DNA from: Thalassomonas sp. M1454
Lineage (GTDB): Bacteria; Pseudomonadota; Gammaproteobacteria; Enterobacterales; Alteromonadaceae
Assembly (NCBI RefSeq): GCF_007097525.1
Contig: NZ_VKDD01000002.1
Coordinates: forward strand, 186,001-250,000
Direction: 5' to 3'
Length of the DNA: 64,000 nt
In this document: one piece after another, positions 36,799 through 45,752 of the stretch
Numbering within the stretch: the first letter of the stretch is position 1
How the letters are laid out: each line of letters starts with the position of its first letter
Position numbers and translations under genes: made by a program
Notes under the pieces: generated by a model
Told to the model about the DNA's origin: nothing
The model's database searches: none
Seen by the model: only the letters and a program-made list of their open reading frames with translations

Positions 36799-37740
36799 TT
36801 ATTCAAACTGCTCTAAAATTTTTTGTTTTAACCATTGATGAGCAAGACTATTAGTTACTCGTTTGTGTTCAATTAAATAGGTTGGCAGCTTATTATCGTC
36901 AGATACTTCAAAAGTATATATGGGTTTAATTGTTTTTCGTAAATTGGATACTTTTAATAACTGTTCCGGGCCAATATATAAAGAGTTAGTTGTTGCCAAT
37001 AATTCGGTGATCAAGAGTAATTGATTACTCTTAAATACTAATTTATCAATATACCTTGGGTCTTTAAAAATACCATGGATAGGTGACGTTATTTGAGTAT
37101 GCGGATTATCACCATGGTTCATCGCGATAAAGTTATATTCTAAGCAATCATCAAAATTAACCTTGCCTTTTTGGGTAAGGGGATGATTAATTCCTGCAAA
37201 TACTGCGAGAGTATATTTACCACAAGGCGTTACGGTAAAGTTAGGGTCTGGGTTATCCGCTAAATGTATAGCAAAGTCGATATCATTATTTTCTAACATA
37301 TTATATGGGTCGACTAGCGCAGGAAGCTCTGTAACTTTTATTTTTGGAGCTTGCTCAGCCAAGGTTTGCAGAAGTGGCAATAAAATAGAATGGTTCATTG
37401 AAGCTGGCACTGAAACCGAAAATGACATGTCACAAGTAGCAGGATCAAACTTTTCACTTTGAATAAAGTTACTTAGTGAGTCGAGCAAACTAGGGAGCTC
37501 CTTGCTTAGTTGCTCGCCTTTAGCAGTAGTGTGCATTTTGTTTGCGCTACGAAATAATAACTCGTCATTAAATACTTCTCGCAACCGTTTAAGTGTTTTA
37601 CTCATTGCCGATTGAGTTAAATATAAAGCATCGGCTGCTTTACTCACATTTTTTTCTTTTAGTAAAACGCTAAGAGCGATCAATAAATTAAGATCTACAC
37701 GGCTTAACAACCGCTCATTGTAATTATCCACTTTGCTCAC
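36799..37740 (-). CDS. LysR family transcriptional regulator (paralogue 4)
   Basis: This 313-residue regulator has the shared LysR helix-turn-helix (LLSRVDLNLLIALSVLLKEKN; core AADALYLTQSAMSKTLKRLR) and the common C-terminal pattern LIEHKRVTNSLAHQWLKQ. Translation may start at GTG 37740 or at the GTG at 37731, which has AGGTGA at a better distance; no ATG is available. The gene is divergent from the short DUF1254/1214 gene at 37957. A perfect T-N11-A dyad in the gap is its likely binding site. Paralogue 3 follows after 68 bases. Confidence 0.9.
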   Translation of the reverse strand: MSKVDNYNERLLSRVDLNLLIALSVLLKEKNVSKAADALYLTQSAMSKTLKRLREVFNDELLFRSANKMHTTAKGEQLSKELPSLLDSLSNFIQSEKFDPATCDMSFSVSVPASMNHSILLPLLQTLAEQAPKIKVTELPALVDPYNMLENNDIDFAIHLADNPDPNFTVTPCGKYTLAVFAGINHPLTQKGKVNFDDCLEYNFIAMNHGDNPHTQITSPIHGIFKDPRYIDKLVFKSNQLLLITELLATTNSLYIGPEQLLKVSNLRKTIKPIYTFEVSDDNKLPTYLIEHKRVTNSLAHQWLKQKILEQFE

Positions 37741-37767
37741 CTAGTTATTATTAGCTCTATTTTAGGT

Positions 37768-37782
37768 ATGAATGTAATTCAT
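37768..37782. promoter_or_regulatory. Perfect LysR-type dyad ATGAAT-GTA-ATTCAT
   Basis: The 15-base sequence is a perfect six-base inverted repeat with a three-base spacer and satisfies the T-N11-A rule of LysR sites (T37769, A37781). It stands 28 bases upstream of the paralogue 4 start and 175 bases from the divergent target gene. Confidence 0.55.
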
Positions 37783-37956
37783 TCGCTTTCGGAAAATAAA
37801 GCATTCGCGTTCATATTAGGTGGTTGCTATTATTATTTCAAGTTTAGAGCAGAGCGGGTGAACTAATAACAGCGGTATCTGCTTAACAAAATTATTTACA
37901 AACAATTTATTTTATTACTAGGTTTAACCGTTAAGGTTATCAAGAAGGTGTTCAAA

Positions 37957-39000
37957 ATGAAAAAATCAATTATTGCATTATCAATCGTTTTAGCTGTTGC
38001 TGGTACTACAGCATGTACTTCAACTGAAACTACTAATACGACTGTTGAAGCTGAGCAAACTGCTAATGGCATTTTAGTTACTGAAGAAAACTACGCACAC
38101 GCAGAAACAACTCGTAACTTTTCTAACTGGGTTAAAACTGGTGGTGATAACAAGTTACAAAACTGGAAAAAGCTTTCTCCAATTGGTAACAAAGCACCAA
38201 CTATTCGCATGAACCTAGACACGTTATACAGTGTTGCAGTACTTGATAACTCAACTCAAAACATCCAAATCACTATCGGTGAAGAAGACGTTTTCCAATC
38301 AGTATTAGTTATTGATGAGTTAGGTTACTCTGTTCATTACGTTCAAAAACCAGGTACATTCACTATTGATTCAGAAAGTGCTTGGGTTGGTTTAATCTTC
38401 CGTACTACGGTTGAAGATGCAGCAAGTGAAGCTGACTTAAATAAAGCTCGTGCAGCGCAAGAGTCATTTAAAATTACTGGCCAAGGTCCAAGCAAGTACA
38501 CTCCAACTAAATACGATGCAGATTCTTTAGCTGCTTACTCACACATTTTAGCTGAAGAGTTTTTAGCCGGTGACGGTGAGTTAATTTACACACAAAAGCC
38601 AGGTCAAGCAGACGAACGTAAACGTTTACAGTCTTTATCAGCCGGTTTTGGTGGTATGCATGACCAAATCAATACATACAACTCTTCAGCGCCACTAGAT
38701 GCAAGCGTTTGTCAGCAAGTAACGTTTGAAGATCCGCAAGTTGGTGAATTCTTCAGCTTTACATTATACGACCGTGCTGGTTACTTAATGCCGGGTAAAA
38801 CATCAATTAATAGCTACACTATGAAGCCAAATGCTGACAAAACTTACACTGTAAGCTTTAACTGTGGCGACGATGCTATCAACAACCTTGTTTCTTACCA
38901 AGGTCAAGAGTTTAACTACATTGTACGTACTTACGATGCATCTCCACAGGTTAAATCTAAAGAGTGGAACCCAATTGTTCCTACTGTAGTTTCTAAGTAA
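37957..39000 (+). CDS. DUF1254/DUF1214 lipoprotein, short form 2
   Basis: The 347-residue lipoprotein (signal MKKSIIALSIVLAVAG, lipobox TTAC near Cys20) resembles the protein at 46551 closely: LVTEENYAHAETTRNFSNW, KAPTIRMNLDTLYSVAVLD and the C-terminal FNCGDDAINNL segment all have counterparts there. It has the N-terminal DUF1254-type and C-terminal DUF1214-type regions without the insertion of the long forms. ATG 37957 is chosen because AAGGTG lies at 37945-37950; the in-frame GTG at 37948 overlaps that site. It faces LysR 4 across 216 bases and ends in a terminator. Function unknown. Confidence 0.87.
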   Translation: MKKSIIALSIVLAVAGTTACTSTETTNTTVEAEQTANGILVTEENYAHAETTRNFSNWVKTGGDNKLQNWKKLSPIGNKAPTIRMNLDTLYSVAVLDNSTQNIQITIGEEDVFQSVLVIDELGYSVHYVQKPGTFTIDSESAWVGLIFRTTVEDAASEADLNKARAAQESFKITGQGPSKYTPTKYDADSLAAYSHILAEEFLAGDGELIYTQKPGQADERKRLQSLSAGFGGMHDQINTYNSSAPLDASVCQQVTFEDPQVGEFFSFTLYDRAGYLMPGKTSINSYTMKPNADKTYTVSFNCGDDAINNLVSYQGQEFNYIVRTYDASPQVKSKEWNPIVPTVVSK

Positions 39001-39584
39001 TAACGATGAAGCGGCTACTATTACAGTAGTTGCTTAAATAATTAAGCTAACATCAGTGTTGGCTGAAATAAAAGCAGCTTAGCCTTGGTTAAGCTGCTTT
39101 TTTATTATTTGAATAAAATATTAGTGAAATATACAAACACTTTAAACTGAAGTAGATGTTTATGTTTACTGATAGCTAGGGAAGTAAACATAAAAACCAA
39201 ACAATTTGCTAATTTATTGATAAATATAAAACTCTCAACTATTTTTTATATCTCTAGCAACAGCTTGTATTTGTTATATGCAAGCAGATGATATAGTAAT
39301 ATTCACTTTGTGCATAATTATCATAAAGCTAAATCATTAGATGTTATAAAGGATAACATCTACAATGATTTCAAGTTTTAGCCAACAGCAAAATTTATAT
39401 TTTTACACCGTGTGTAACACTGTGAAATATTAAGTAATTAAGTGTAATGTTGGTTGATTTAAACATTGAATACTATAAAGTTAAGTCATTGTTAATTGAT
39501 TGTTAAGTTTGTTTGGCAAACCTAACGACAAGTTCAAAACTTAATTTTGAAGCATCCGTTTTTATTTTTAAAGGAAATGTAAAT
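39001..39584. other. 584-base gap with terminator and two inverted repeats
   Basis: After the terminator at 39070-39105 no gene is seen. AGATGTTAT (39339-39347) pairs perfectly with ATAACATCT (39353-39361), and TTACAC-CGT-GTGTAA is a perfect dyad at 39403-39417. Both lie within 250 bases upstream of the long-form gene at 39585, which has no adjacent regulator gene of its own, and are candidate operator sites. Confidence 0.55.
39070..39105 (+). terminator. Terminator of short-form gene 2
   Basis: AAAAGCAGCTTAGCC pairs with GGTTAAGCTGCTTTT (one mismatch) and is followed by a run of T. Confidence 0.85.
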
Positions 39585-41120
39585 ATGAAACAATTTACTA
39601 AAAAACTTTCAGTAATCGCTTTAGCAACTATGACGCTTGCATGTACTGCAACTGCTGATAACACTGTGCAAAACGCACCAAAGTATGCAGCTGATGTTCC
39701 AGCTTCATTAATAACACCTAATTCAGTAGACACTAAATACGCAGGCGAATTAACGTTTGTTGATGGTTTCCCTACAGATGAAACGTTAGAAAAATCATAC
39801 GATTTCTTAGATACAGCACGCGCTGTTGAATTATTTGAATCAGGTATGGCAACAGCGTCAATGTACGCAATGTTACACGGTCATGCTGAAATTGGTTTTG
39901 AAGCAAATAAAACTGTTGGTGTTACTGAGCAGTTAATGGATGCTAGATCACTTTGGTTAACACCAAATACAACAACGCCATACATTCACACTGAAATTGA
40001 TGTTAAAAATGGTCCTGTTGTTGTTGAAATCGGCTCTCCAGTAATTGCTATTGTTGATGATGCTTACTTTAAGTACGTTGGTGATATCGGTGCTGCTAAC
40101 CCAGCAGATCGTGGTAAAGGTGGTAAATACTTGATCGTTGGTGATGACTACAAAGGTGAGATCCCTGAAGGTTACATCGTAATGAATACTAACACGTACC
40201 GTCATTGGTTAATTATCCGTGCAGTTAAGTTACCTGGTCAAACATTAGAGCAGTCATTAACTGCATTTAAAAATGGCTTTAAAATGTACCCTCTTGCAGA
40301 TGCAGCTAATCCAGAGCCGAATGAATTTGTTAACTTATCAGGTAAAAAGTACAACACAATTCACGCCACAGATGCTAGCTTCTACAATGAATTAAACGAA
40401 GTAATTCAATACGAACCTGCTGGTTCTGGTGACCCAGAAATGCTTGGTTTAGCTCGTGCGATTGGTATTGAAAAAGGTAAGCCGTTTAACCCTGATGAGC
40501 GTATGCAAGGCATTTTAAAAGAAGCTGCTGCATTAGGTAATGCTGCTGGTCGTGCAATTATGTACAAGCCACGTGATCCAGATGTATACTTCTACCCAGA
40601 TCGTCAATGGTTCTCACCATTAGCAGCTGGTAGCCACGAATTTATCGATGCAAACGGTGCTCGTTCGATTGATGACCGTGTAGGTTTCCACTTTTATGCA
40701 ACAGGTGTAACACCATTTATGGTTAAGCCTATGATTGGTAAAGGTTCTGTTTATGAAATTGCTACAACAGATAACTCTGGTGAAATGTTAGACGGCGGAA
40801 CAACGTACTCAGTAACATTACCTGGTCCAATTCCAGCACGTGCATTCTGGTCGTTCATGGTATATGACAACCACACACGTTCAATCTTAGAAACAGACCA
40901 AAAAACTGGTGGTGTTGATTCGATGAAAGAAGGTATGAAAGTAAGCGAAGATGGTACTGTAACAATCTTCTTTGGTCCTAAAGCTCCTGCTGGCCAAGAA
41001 AACAACTGGGTACAAACAATGCCAGGTAAAGGTTACAACGTATTACTACGTTTATACGGTCCAGAGCAAGAATGGTTTGACCGTACTTGGAAACCAAGTG
41101 ACTTTATCCCAGTTAAATAA
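39585..41120 (+). CDS. DUF1254/DUF1214 lipoprotein, long form 2
   Basis: The 511-residue product is a paralogue of the long form at 31838: YDFLDTARAVELFESGMATA, the TPNTTTPYIHTEIDV segment and KYVGDIGAANPADRGKGGKYL match the DUF1254 region, and AFWSFMVYDNHTRSILE plus IFFGPKAPAGQENNW match DUF1214. The signal ends MTLAC (lipobox, Cys20). ATG 39585 follows AAGGAAATG; the frame is open back to 39513 but has no ribosome-binding site there. A phenol-degradation-type outer-membrane gene follows on the same strand after a terminator, a neighbourhood seen for this family elsewhere. Function unknown. Confidence 0.9.
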   Translation: MKQFTKKLSVIALATMTLACTATADNTVQNAPKYAADVPASLITPNSVDTKYAGELTFVDGFPTDETLEKSYDFLDTARAVELFESGMATASMYAMLHGHAEIGFEANKTVGVTEQLMDARSLWLTPNTTTPYIHTEIDVKNGPVVVEIGSPVIAIVDDAYFKYVGDIGAANPADRGKGGKYLIVGDDYKGEIPEGYIVMNTNTYRHWLIIRAVKLPGQTLEQSLTAFKNGFKMYPLADAANPEPNEFVNLSGKKYNTIHATDASFYNELNEVIQYEPAGSGDPEMLGLARAIGIEKGKPFNPDERMQGILKEAAALGNAAGRAIMYKPRDPDVYFYPDRQWFSPLAAGSHEFIDANGARSIDDRVGFHFYATGVTPFMVKPMIGKGSVYEIATTDNSGEMLDGGTTYSVTLPGPIPARAFWSFMVYDNHTRSILETDQKTGGVDSMKEGMKVSEDGTVTIFFGPKAPAGQENNWVQTMPGKGYNVLLRLYGPEQEWFDRTWKPSDFIPVK

Positions 41121-41171
41121 TTATATTTAATAAAGCGTATATAGTTTAAACGCTTTAACTAAATATCTAAT

Positions 41172-41202
41172 AAAACGAGACCTAAATGGTCTCGTTTTTT
41201 TT
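41172..41202 (+). terminator. Terminator of long-form gene 2
   Basis: AAAACGAGACC-TAAAT-GGTCTCGTTTT with eight T: a strong hairpin 51 bases after the stop. Confidence 0.9.
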
Positions 41203-41363
41203 GCCTTATTTTTATCGCTACAAAATAACTAATGCTCTGTTTTTTATAACTTTATATATAAAAATACTTGGTTAGTTATTGGATAATCTAAAACTCCTGA
41301 ACTATGCTGAAAAGAAGTCTTTTAAAAACTTAAAATATATAAGAGTATTCAGGGAAATTTAGT

Positions 41364-42179
41364 ATGAATAAAAGTAAACTTTTTACGCCGTTAGTTAAAG
41401 TGTCTTTAGGCTTATCGCTAGCATTTAGCTCTAATGTGTTCGCAGAAGAAAGTGCAGAAGCGTTAGCCAAAAAACTTTCTAACCCAGTCGCTGCCTTGAT
41501 CAGCATTCCAGTTAAATATAACTACGATGAAAATATCGGCGTAGATGATAAAGGAAGTCGCTCCACGATTACTATTCAGCCAGTTATCCCTTTTGATATA
41601 AATGAAGAATGGAATATTATTTCAAGAACCATTATCCCGATTGTATCGCAAGAAAAAATCACCGGTTTACCTGATGAGGATGGCTTAGGTGATGTACTAA
41701 CCACTAATTGGTTTTCACCTAAACTGCCAAGTGCAAGCGGTTGGATATGGGGTGTTGGCCCGGTAATTAGTTTACCTACAGCATCTGAAGATATTTTAGG
41801 CACAGAAAAACTCTCAATGGGACCATCAGCCCTTGCGTTAAAGCAAGAGGGGCAAATAACTTACGGCTTTTTAGCGCATCACCTTATGGATGTTGCGGGT
41901 GAGGACGATAGGGGAGATGTGAGTAGCACCTTCTTACAACCGTTTTTTGCTTATGCAACTAAAACCGGTATGTCATTTTCATTTAATACAGAATCAACTT
42001 ATGACCATGAAGCAGAAGAGTGGTCTATTCCTATTAATGCCAAAGTATCGCAAGTAACTAAAGTCGGCGGGCAGTTAATGCAGTTCGGCGCTAACTTAAG
42101 ATATTGGGTTGAATCTCCTGATATGGGACCTGAAGGTTTTGGTATTACTTTAGATATGGTGTTTTTAATTCCAAATTAA
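41364..42179 (+). CDS. Outer-membrane protein of the phenol-degradation (MetA) type
   Basis: The 271-residue protein has a signal peptide (about 1-27, ending NVFA-EES) and a mature part matching the Phenol_MetA_deg/transporter barrel family: NPVAALISIPVKYNYDENIG, ISRTIIPIVSQ and WGVGPVISLPTASEDILGTEKLSMGPSA (core GVGPVISLPTASED) are characteristic. Such barrels may move hydrophobic substrates across the outer membrane, but this is unproven. The position beside DUF1254/1214 genes suggests a shared substrate. The ATG at 41364 is preceded by AGGGAAAT. It ends with its own terminator. Confidence 0.83.
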   Translation: MNKSKLFTPLVKVSLGLSLAFSSNVFAEESAEALAKKLSNPVAALISIPVKYNYDENIGVDDKGSRSTITIQPVIPFDINEEWNIISRTIIPIVSQEKITGLPDEDGLGDVLTTNWFSPKLPSASGWIWGVGPVISLPTASEDILGTEKLSMGPSALALKQEGQITYGFLAHHLMDVAGEDDRGDVSSTFLQPFFAYATKTGMSFSFNTESTYDHEAEEWSIPINAKVSQVTKVGGQLMQFGANLRYWVESPDMGPEGFGITLDMVFLIPN

Positions 42180-42202
42180 GCTCATAATCATAAATAATAT
42201 AG

Positions 42203-42238
42203 AGCCCCATTAAATAATATTTATGGGGCTTTTTTGTT
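42203..42238 (+). terminator. Terminator between the outer-membrane gene and the AraC gene
   Basis: AGCCCCATTAAAT and ATTTATGGGGCT form a stem with one bulge, followed by six T. Confidence 0.85.
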
Positions 42239-42246
42239 TTTGTTGA

Positions 42247-43233
42247 TTAGGTTTGACTAAACTGCCTGCGGTAACTCATCGGTGGTAAACCAACACTAGC
42301 AGTAAATAATTTACTAAACGCCGATCTATCTTTATAGCCAACTTTATCGAGAATATCATCTAAAGTAAGCTCACTTGATTCAAGCAAATATTTGGCGCTA
42401 TTAATTCTTAACGATTGAATATATTTATTGGGTGTTACGGCTAGTACTTCCTTAAATTGTCTGTTCAAGGTTCGCTCACTTGTCGCTAAAGTTGATGCAA
42501 GTTCGTTTACGGTAAAGCTTTCATGCAAATGATTATTAATCCATTCCTGTGCATCTTGTACTAAGCGATTAGTGTGCTCGCGTGCAACATTAAGTAACTG
42601 CTCGGGGGATACATGCACTTTACGAGTATCAATAAGCATGGTTTTTGCTGTTTGTTGCGCGATTAACTCAGGTACAAACTTTTTAAGCAGTAATAATCCT
42701 AATTGAAAATGCGATGTGGCAGCACCTGCCGTTATAACACGGTCTTGCTCTATAATGAGTTGATCAAACTTTAAATCTATTTGCTTATAATTTGCTTTAA
42801 AAAGATGCTCTAACCACCATACCGTGGTTGCGGTTTTATGATTAAGTAAATTGGACTCGGCAAGGAAAAAAGTAGAGGTGCAATTAGCGCAAATAATTGC
42901 GCCTTGTTGGTATTGATTCGCTAGCCATTGGTAAAGCGGATTCAACGACTTTAATTTTGCATTAAAAGCTTTCGTACCTTGGTATAAAACACCTGGAATA
43001 AATATAACATCAAAATTATCAGCGCTTAACTCAGCCTGTGGATGATTCATGGTTAAACCGTTGCTGGTTTGAATACTGCTGTTATCACTGGTAAAAAATT
43101 CCCAGCTGAAAAATGGTTCGTTATTGCCTGATTCTTTACGAATATGAGCATTGGCCACAACCAACACATCGACTAAGCCATGCAAACTTGAGCCATAACA
43201 ACCATCGAGCGCAACTATTGCAAATTTCACCAT
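42247..43233 (-). CDS. GlxA-type AraC family regulator with DJ-1/PfpI domain
   Basis: The N-terminal part (1-180) is a DJ-1/PfpI-like class I glutaminase-type domain, starting MVKFAIVALDGCYGSSLHG and carrying IICANCTSTFFLAE, where the Cys occupies the usual nucleophile elbow. The C-terminal part (about 220-328) is an AraC DNA-binding region with SFTVNELASTLATSERTLNRQF (core LASTLATSERTLNRQF) and the closing GLPPMSYRRQF. I place the start at ATG 43233, with GGGGAT upstream; upstream in-frame codons (43251, 43347) would run the gene into the divergent gene at 43335. Likely controls that gene. 328 residues. Confidence 0.87.
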   Translation of the reverse strand: MVKFAIVALDGCYGSSLHGLVDVLVVANAHIRKESGNNEPFFSWEFFTSDNSSIQTSNGLTMNHPQAELSADNFDVIFIPGVLYQGTKAFNAKLKSLNPLYQWLANQYQQGAIICANCTSTFFLAESNLLNHKTATTVWWLEHLFKANYKQIDLKFDQLIIEQDRVITAGAATSHFQLGLLLLKKFVPELIAQQTAKTMLIDTRKVHVSPEQLLNVAREHTNRLVQDAQEWINNHLHESFTVNELASTLATSERTLNRQFKEVLAVTPNKYIQSLRINSAKYLLESSELTLDDILDKVGYKDRSAFSKLFTASVGLPPMSYRRQFSQT

Positions 43234-43334
43234 TGTGTCTGTAATCCCCATAAAGTTGTCATAAACTGCAATATACTCTGAAGCACAACACTCTACAATA
43301 AGCTTATACAAATTTTTATATTTAAGGTTTTCAT

Positions 43335-44318
43335 ATGGCATTACCAAAGTCTTTCGAAGGCAAACTATCTCTTCCTGTGATCAGCGCGCCAATGTTTTTA
43401 GCATCAACACCAGCAATGGTTATTGCTAATTGCATTAATGGTGTTATCGGTACTTTTCCTGCGGCTAATCAAAGAACAACTGAAGGGTTAGAGCAGTGGA
43501 TTATTGAAATTAAGCAAGAAATTGCCGAGTTTGAACAATCAACAGGTAAACAAGCGGCGCCGTTTGGCGTTAATTTAATTGTTCATAAAAGTAATCCAAG
43601 AGTTTATGAAGATCTTAAAGTATTAGTTAAACATCAAGTTCCACTACTAGTGACATCTCTTGGCGCGGTAAGTGACGTAGTTGAAGCCATTCATTCTTAT
43701 GGCGGCGTTGTCTTTCATGATGTGGTTAATGCTCGTCATGGTAAAAAAGCGATGCAAGCAGGCGTTGATGGCTTAATTGCTGTATCAACAGGTGCTGGCG
43801 GCCATGCTGGTGATTTACATCCGTTTGCATTAATTCAAGAATTACGTAGCTTTTTTGATAAAACCATTATTCTTTCTGGTTGTATATCAACAGGTGCAGA
43901 AGTAGCAGCCGCACAGTGTTTAGGCGCCGATCTTGCCTATATGGGCACCCGCTTTTTAGCCACTAAAGAATGCCAAGTTAATGAGCGTTACAAAGAGTTA
44001 CTAGTTAATTCAACTGCCAACGATATTATTTATACCAATGCAATTTCAGGTATTCCTGCCAACTTTATTAAACAAAGTGTGACTGATGCCGGACTTGATT
44101 TAAATAATTTACCAACCCCTGATGGTTTTGATATTGGCGCAGAAATGGGAGATGAAGAAACTCACAGTGATAGCGCAACGGTTGTAGCAAAACCTTGGAA
44201 AGATATTTGGTCTGCAGGGCAAGGGGTTAGTGCAATTAATGATGTGCCAACTATTAGCGAGTTAATTAAGCAATTAGATAAAGAGTACAAAGAAACAAAG
44301 ACTCGAATGCTGAATTAG
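43335..44318 (+). CDS. Nitronate monooxygenase family FMN protein
   Basis: The 327-residue protein has the TIM-barrel pattern of the nitronate monooxygenase/2-nitropropane dioxygenase family: LPVISAPMFLAS near residue 12-23, GVDGLIAVSTGAGGHAG near 150-166, where a His and glycines surround FMN, and LGADLAYMGTRFLAT near 205-219. In the family the flavin oxidises nitronates, although many members have unknown substrates and some occur in fatty-acid or steroid catabolic clusters. It is divergent from the GlxA-type AraC gene, 101 bases apart, and 93 bases before an acyl-CoA dehydrogenase gene, probably one transcript. Confidence 0.87.
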   Translation: MALPKSFEGKLSLPVISAPMFLASTPAMVIANCINGVIGTFPAANQRTTEGLEQWIIEIKQEIAEFEQSTGKQAAPFGVNLIVHKSNPRVYEDLKVLVKHQVPLLVTSLGAVSDVVEAIHSYGGVVFHDVVNARHGKKAMQAGVDGLIAVSTGAGGHAGDLHPFALIQELRSFFDKTIILSGCISTGAEVAAAQCLGADLAYMGTRFLATKECQVNERYKELLVNSTANDIIYTNAISGIPANFIKQSVTDAGLDLNNLPTPDGFDIGAEMGDEETHSDSATVVAKPWKDIWSAGQGVSAINDVPTISELIKQLDKEYKETKTRMLN

Positions 44319-44411
44319 AAGTTATGAATTAGCTTAGCTCTATCTAAAAATTAATAAATAAGTAAAAAAATAAAGCCGCTTTAAGGCTAATATAGAATAA
44401 AAGGAAACAAC

Positions 44412-45638
44412 ATGAGTGATTATCCAAAACGTATTATGGATTCTGTCTATGATGATATGTTCTTACCAGAAGAAACTATCGCTGTACGTAAACAAGTAAG
44501 AGATTTTGCCGACGAAGTACTTCGTCCTATCGCCCATACTATTAATAACACTCCAGAAAGTGTCGATGCTTTTCCGTGGGAGCTACTCAAAAAAATGGGC
44601 GATGCGGGTTTATTAGCGATTCCATTTGAAAAACAATATGGTGGGGCGGGGCTTGAGTATCCAACTCTTGCAACTATGGTGATGCTTGAAGAAATTGCAT
44701 ATGTAAGCTCTGGTGTTGCGGCTGCTCTGTTAGATGTTCCGCTTATTTTATTCGGTCACACGTTAAAACATGCGCACCCAAGTGTTAAAGAAAAACTTTT
44801 TCCAGCGCTTTGTAAAGGTGAATTACTAGGAGCCTTTGCTACTAGTGAGCCGGCGGCAAGTACTGATTTAAGTGTACGCGCATTACAAACTACAGCTGTA
44901 AAAGTTGATGGCGGTTACCGTATTAATGGCCGTAAACGTTGGATCACTAATTCACCTGTAGCGCATCAAATGTTTGTCTTGTGTAAGCAGGGCGATGCCA
45001 TGACGATGTTATTAGTGGATATGAGCCTTGAAGGTGCATCTGTTGGCGAGCCGGATAAAAAAATGGGTAACCTTTGTCAGTTAACTGCCGATGTTTATTT
45101 TGATGAAGTATTTGTACCAGATGAATGTTTAGTTGGTACAGAAGGTAAAGGTTTACGCTCAGCCTTAACCTCACTTACTTTAGGTCGTGTTGGTATTGGT
45201 GCCTGTGGCGTTGGTATGGCACAAGCAGCATTTGATTATGCTACCGATCATATGAAAAAGCGTGAAATTTTTGGTAAAACAATTTCGCAATTCCAATACT
45301 GGCAGTTTAAATTTGCTGATTATGCTGCGCAATTAGAAAGCGCGCGTAACTTATATATTAAAGCGGCTCTTATTGAAGATAAAAAACGCCCTAATGTACA
45401 AACTATGTGTGCTATGGCTAAGCTTATTGGTAGCGCATTACCAGGTGATGTAGTTCGTGATGCAATTCAAGTGTGTGGTGGTTATGGTTTTGTCAAAGAG
45501 CTTGCCGCAACAGGGCAGCAGTTCCCACTAGAAGCTATTTACCGCGATTGTAAAATAGGTGAAATATACGAAGGCGCTAACGAAGTACAAAAAATGGTTA
45601 TCGCTCGTAGTATCTTTGGTAAAGAAAGTATTGGCTGA
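44412..45638 (+). CDS. Acyl-CoA dehydrogenase
   Basis: This 408-residue protein contains AFATSEPAASTDLSVRA, the flavin-contacting signature, and VCGGYGFVKELAATGQQFPLE followed by IYEGANEVQKMV, in which Glu is the catalytic base of typical acyl-CoA dehydrogenases. It removes two hydrogens from an acyl-CoA, passing electrons to ETF. The substrate chain is unknown. It follows the nitronate monooxygenase-like gene by 93 bases; AAAGGAAACA precedes the ATG. Downstream lies a partial copy of the greA-associated repeat. Confidence 0.92.
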   Translation: MSDYPKRIMDSVYDDMFLPEETIAVRKQVRDFADEVLRPIAHTINNTPESVDAFPWELLKKMGDAGLLAIPFEKQYGGAGLEYPTLATMVMLEEIAYVSSGVAAALLDVPLILFGHTLKHAHPSVKEKLFPALCKGELLGAFATSEPAASTDLSVRALQTTAVKVDGGYRINGRKRWITNSPVAHQMFVLCKQGDAMTMLLVDMSLEGASVGEPDKKMGNLCQLTADVYFDEVFVPDECLVGTEGKGLRSALTSLTLGRVGIGACGVGMAQAAFDYATDHMKKREIFGKTISQFQYWQFKFADYAAQLESARNLYIKAALIEDKKRPNVQTMCAMAKLIGSALPGDVVRDAIQVCGGYGFVKELAATGQQFPLEAIYRDCKIGEIYEGANEVQKMVIARSIFGKESIG

Positions 45639-45686
45639 TAAGCAAATTAAAATTAGCTTGCACTAAGGTAGATAACACCATAGTTT

Positions 45687-45727
45687 AAAAGGGTTAGGTT
45701 CAAGTTGATCTGACCCTTTTGATTTTT
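45687..45727 (+). repeat. Single arm of the GGGTCAGATCAACTTGAA element, terminator-like
   Basis: TTCAAGTTGATCTGACCC and its flank at 45699-45723 are nearly identical to the right arm of the element after greA (10618-10642). Here AAAAGGGT (45687-45694) can pair with ACCCTTTT (45713-45720), followed by GATTTTTT, so this copy could terminate the acyl-CoA dehydrogenase transcript. Confidence 0.7.
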
Positions 45728-45752
45728 TAGGTATTAGTTAAGGAATAGCAAA

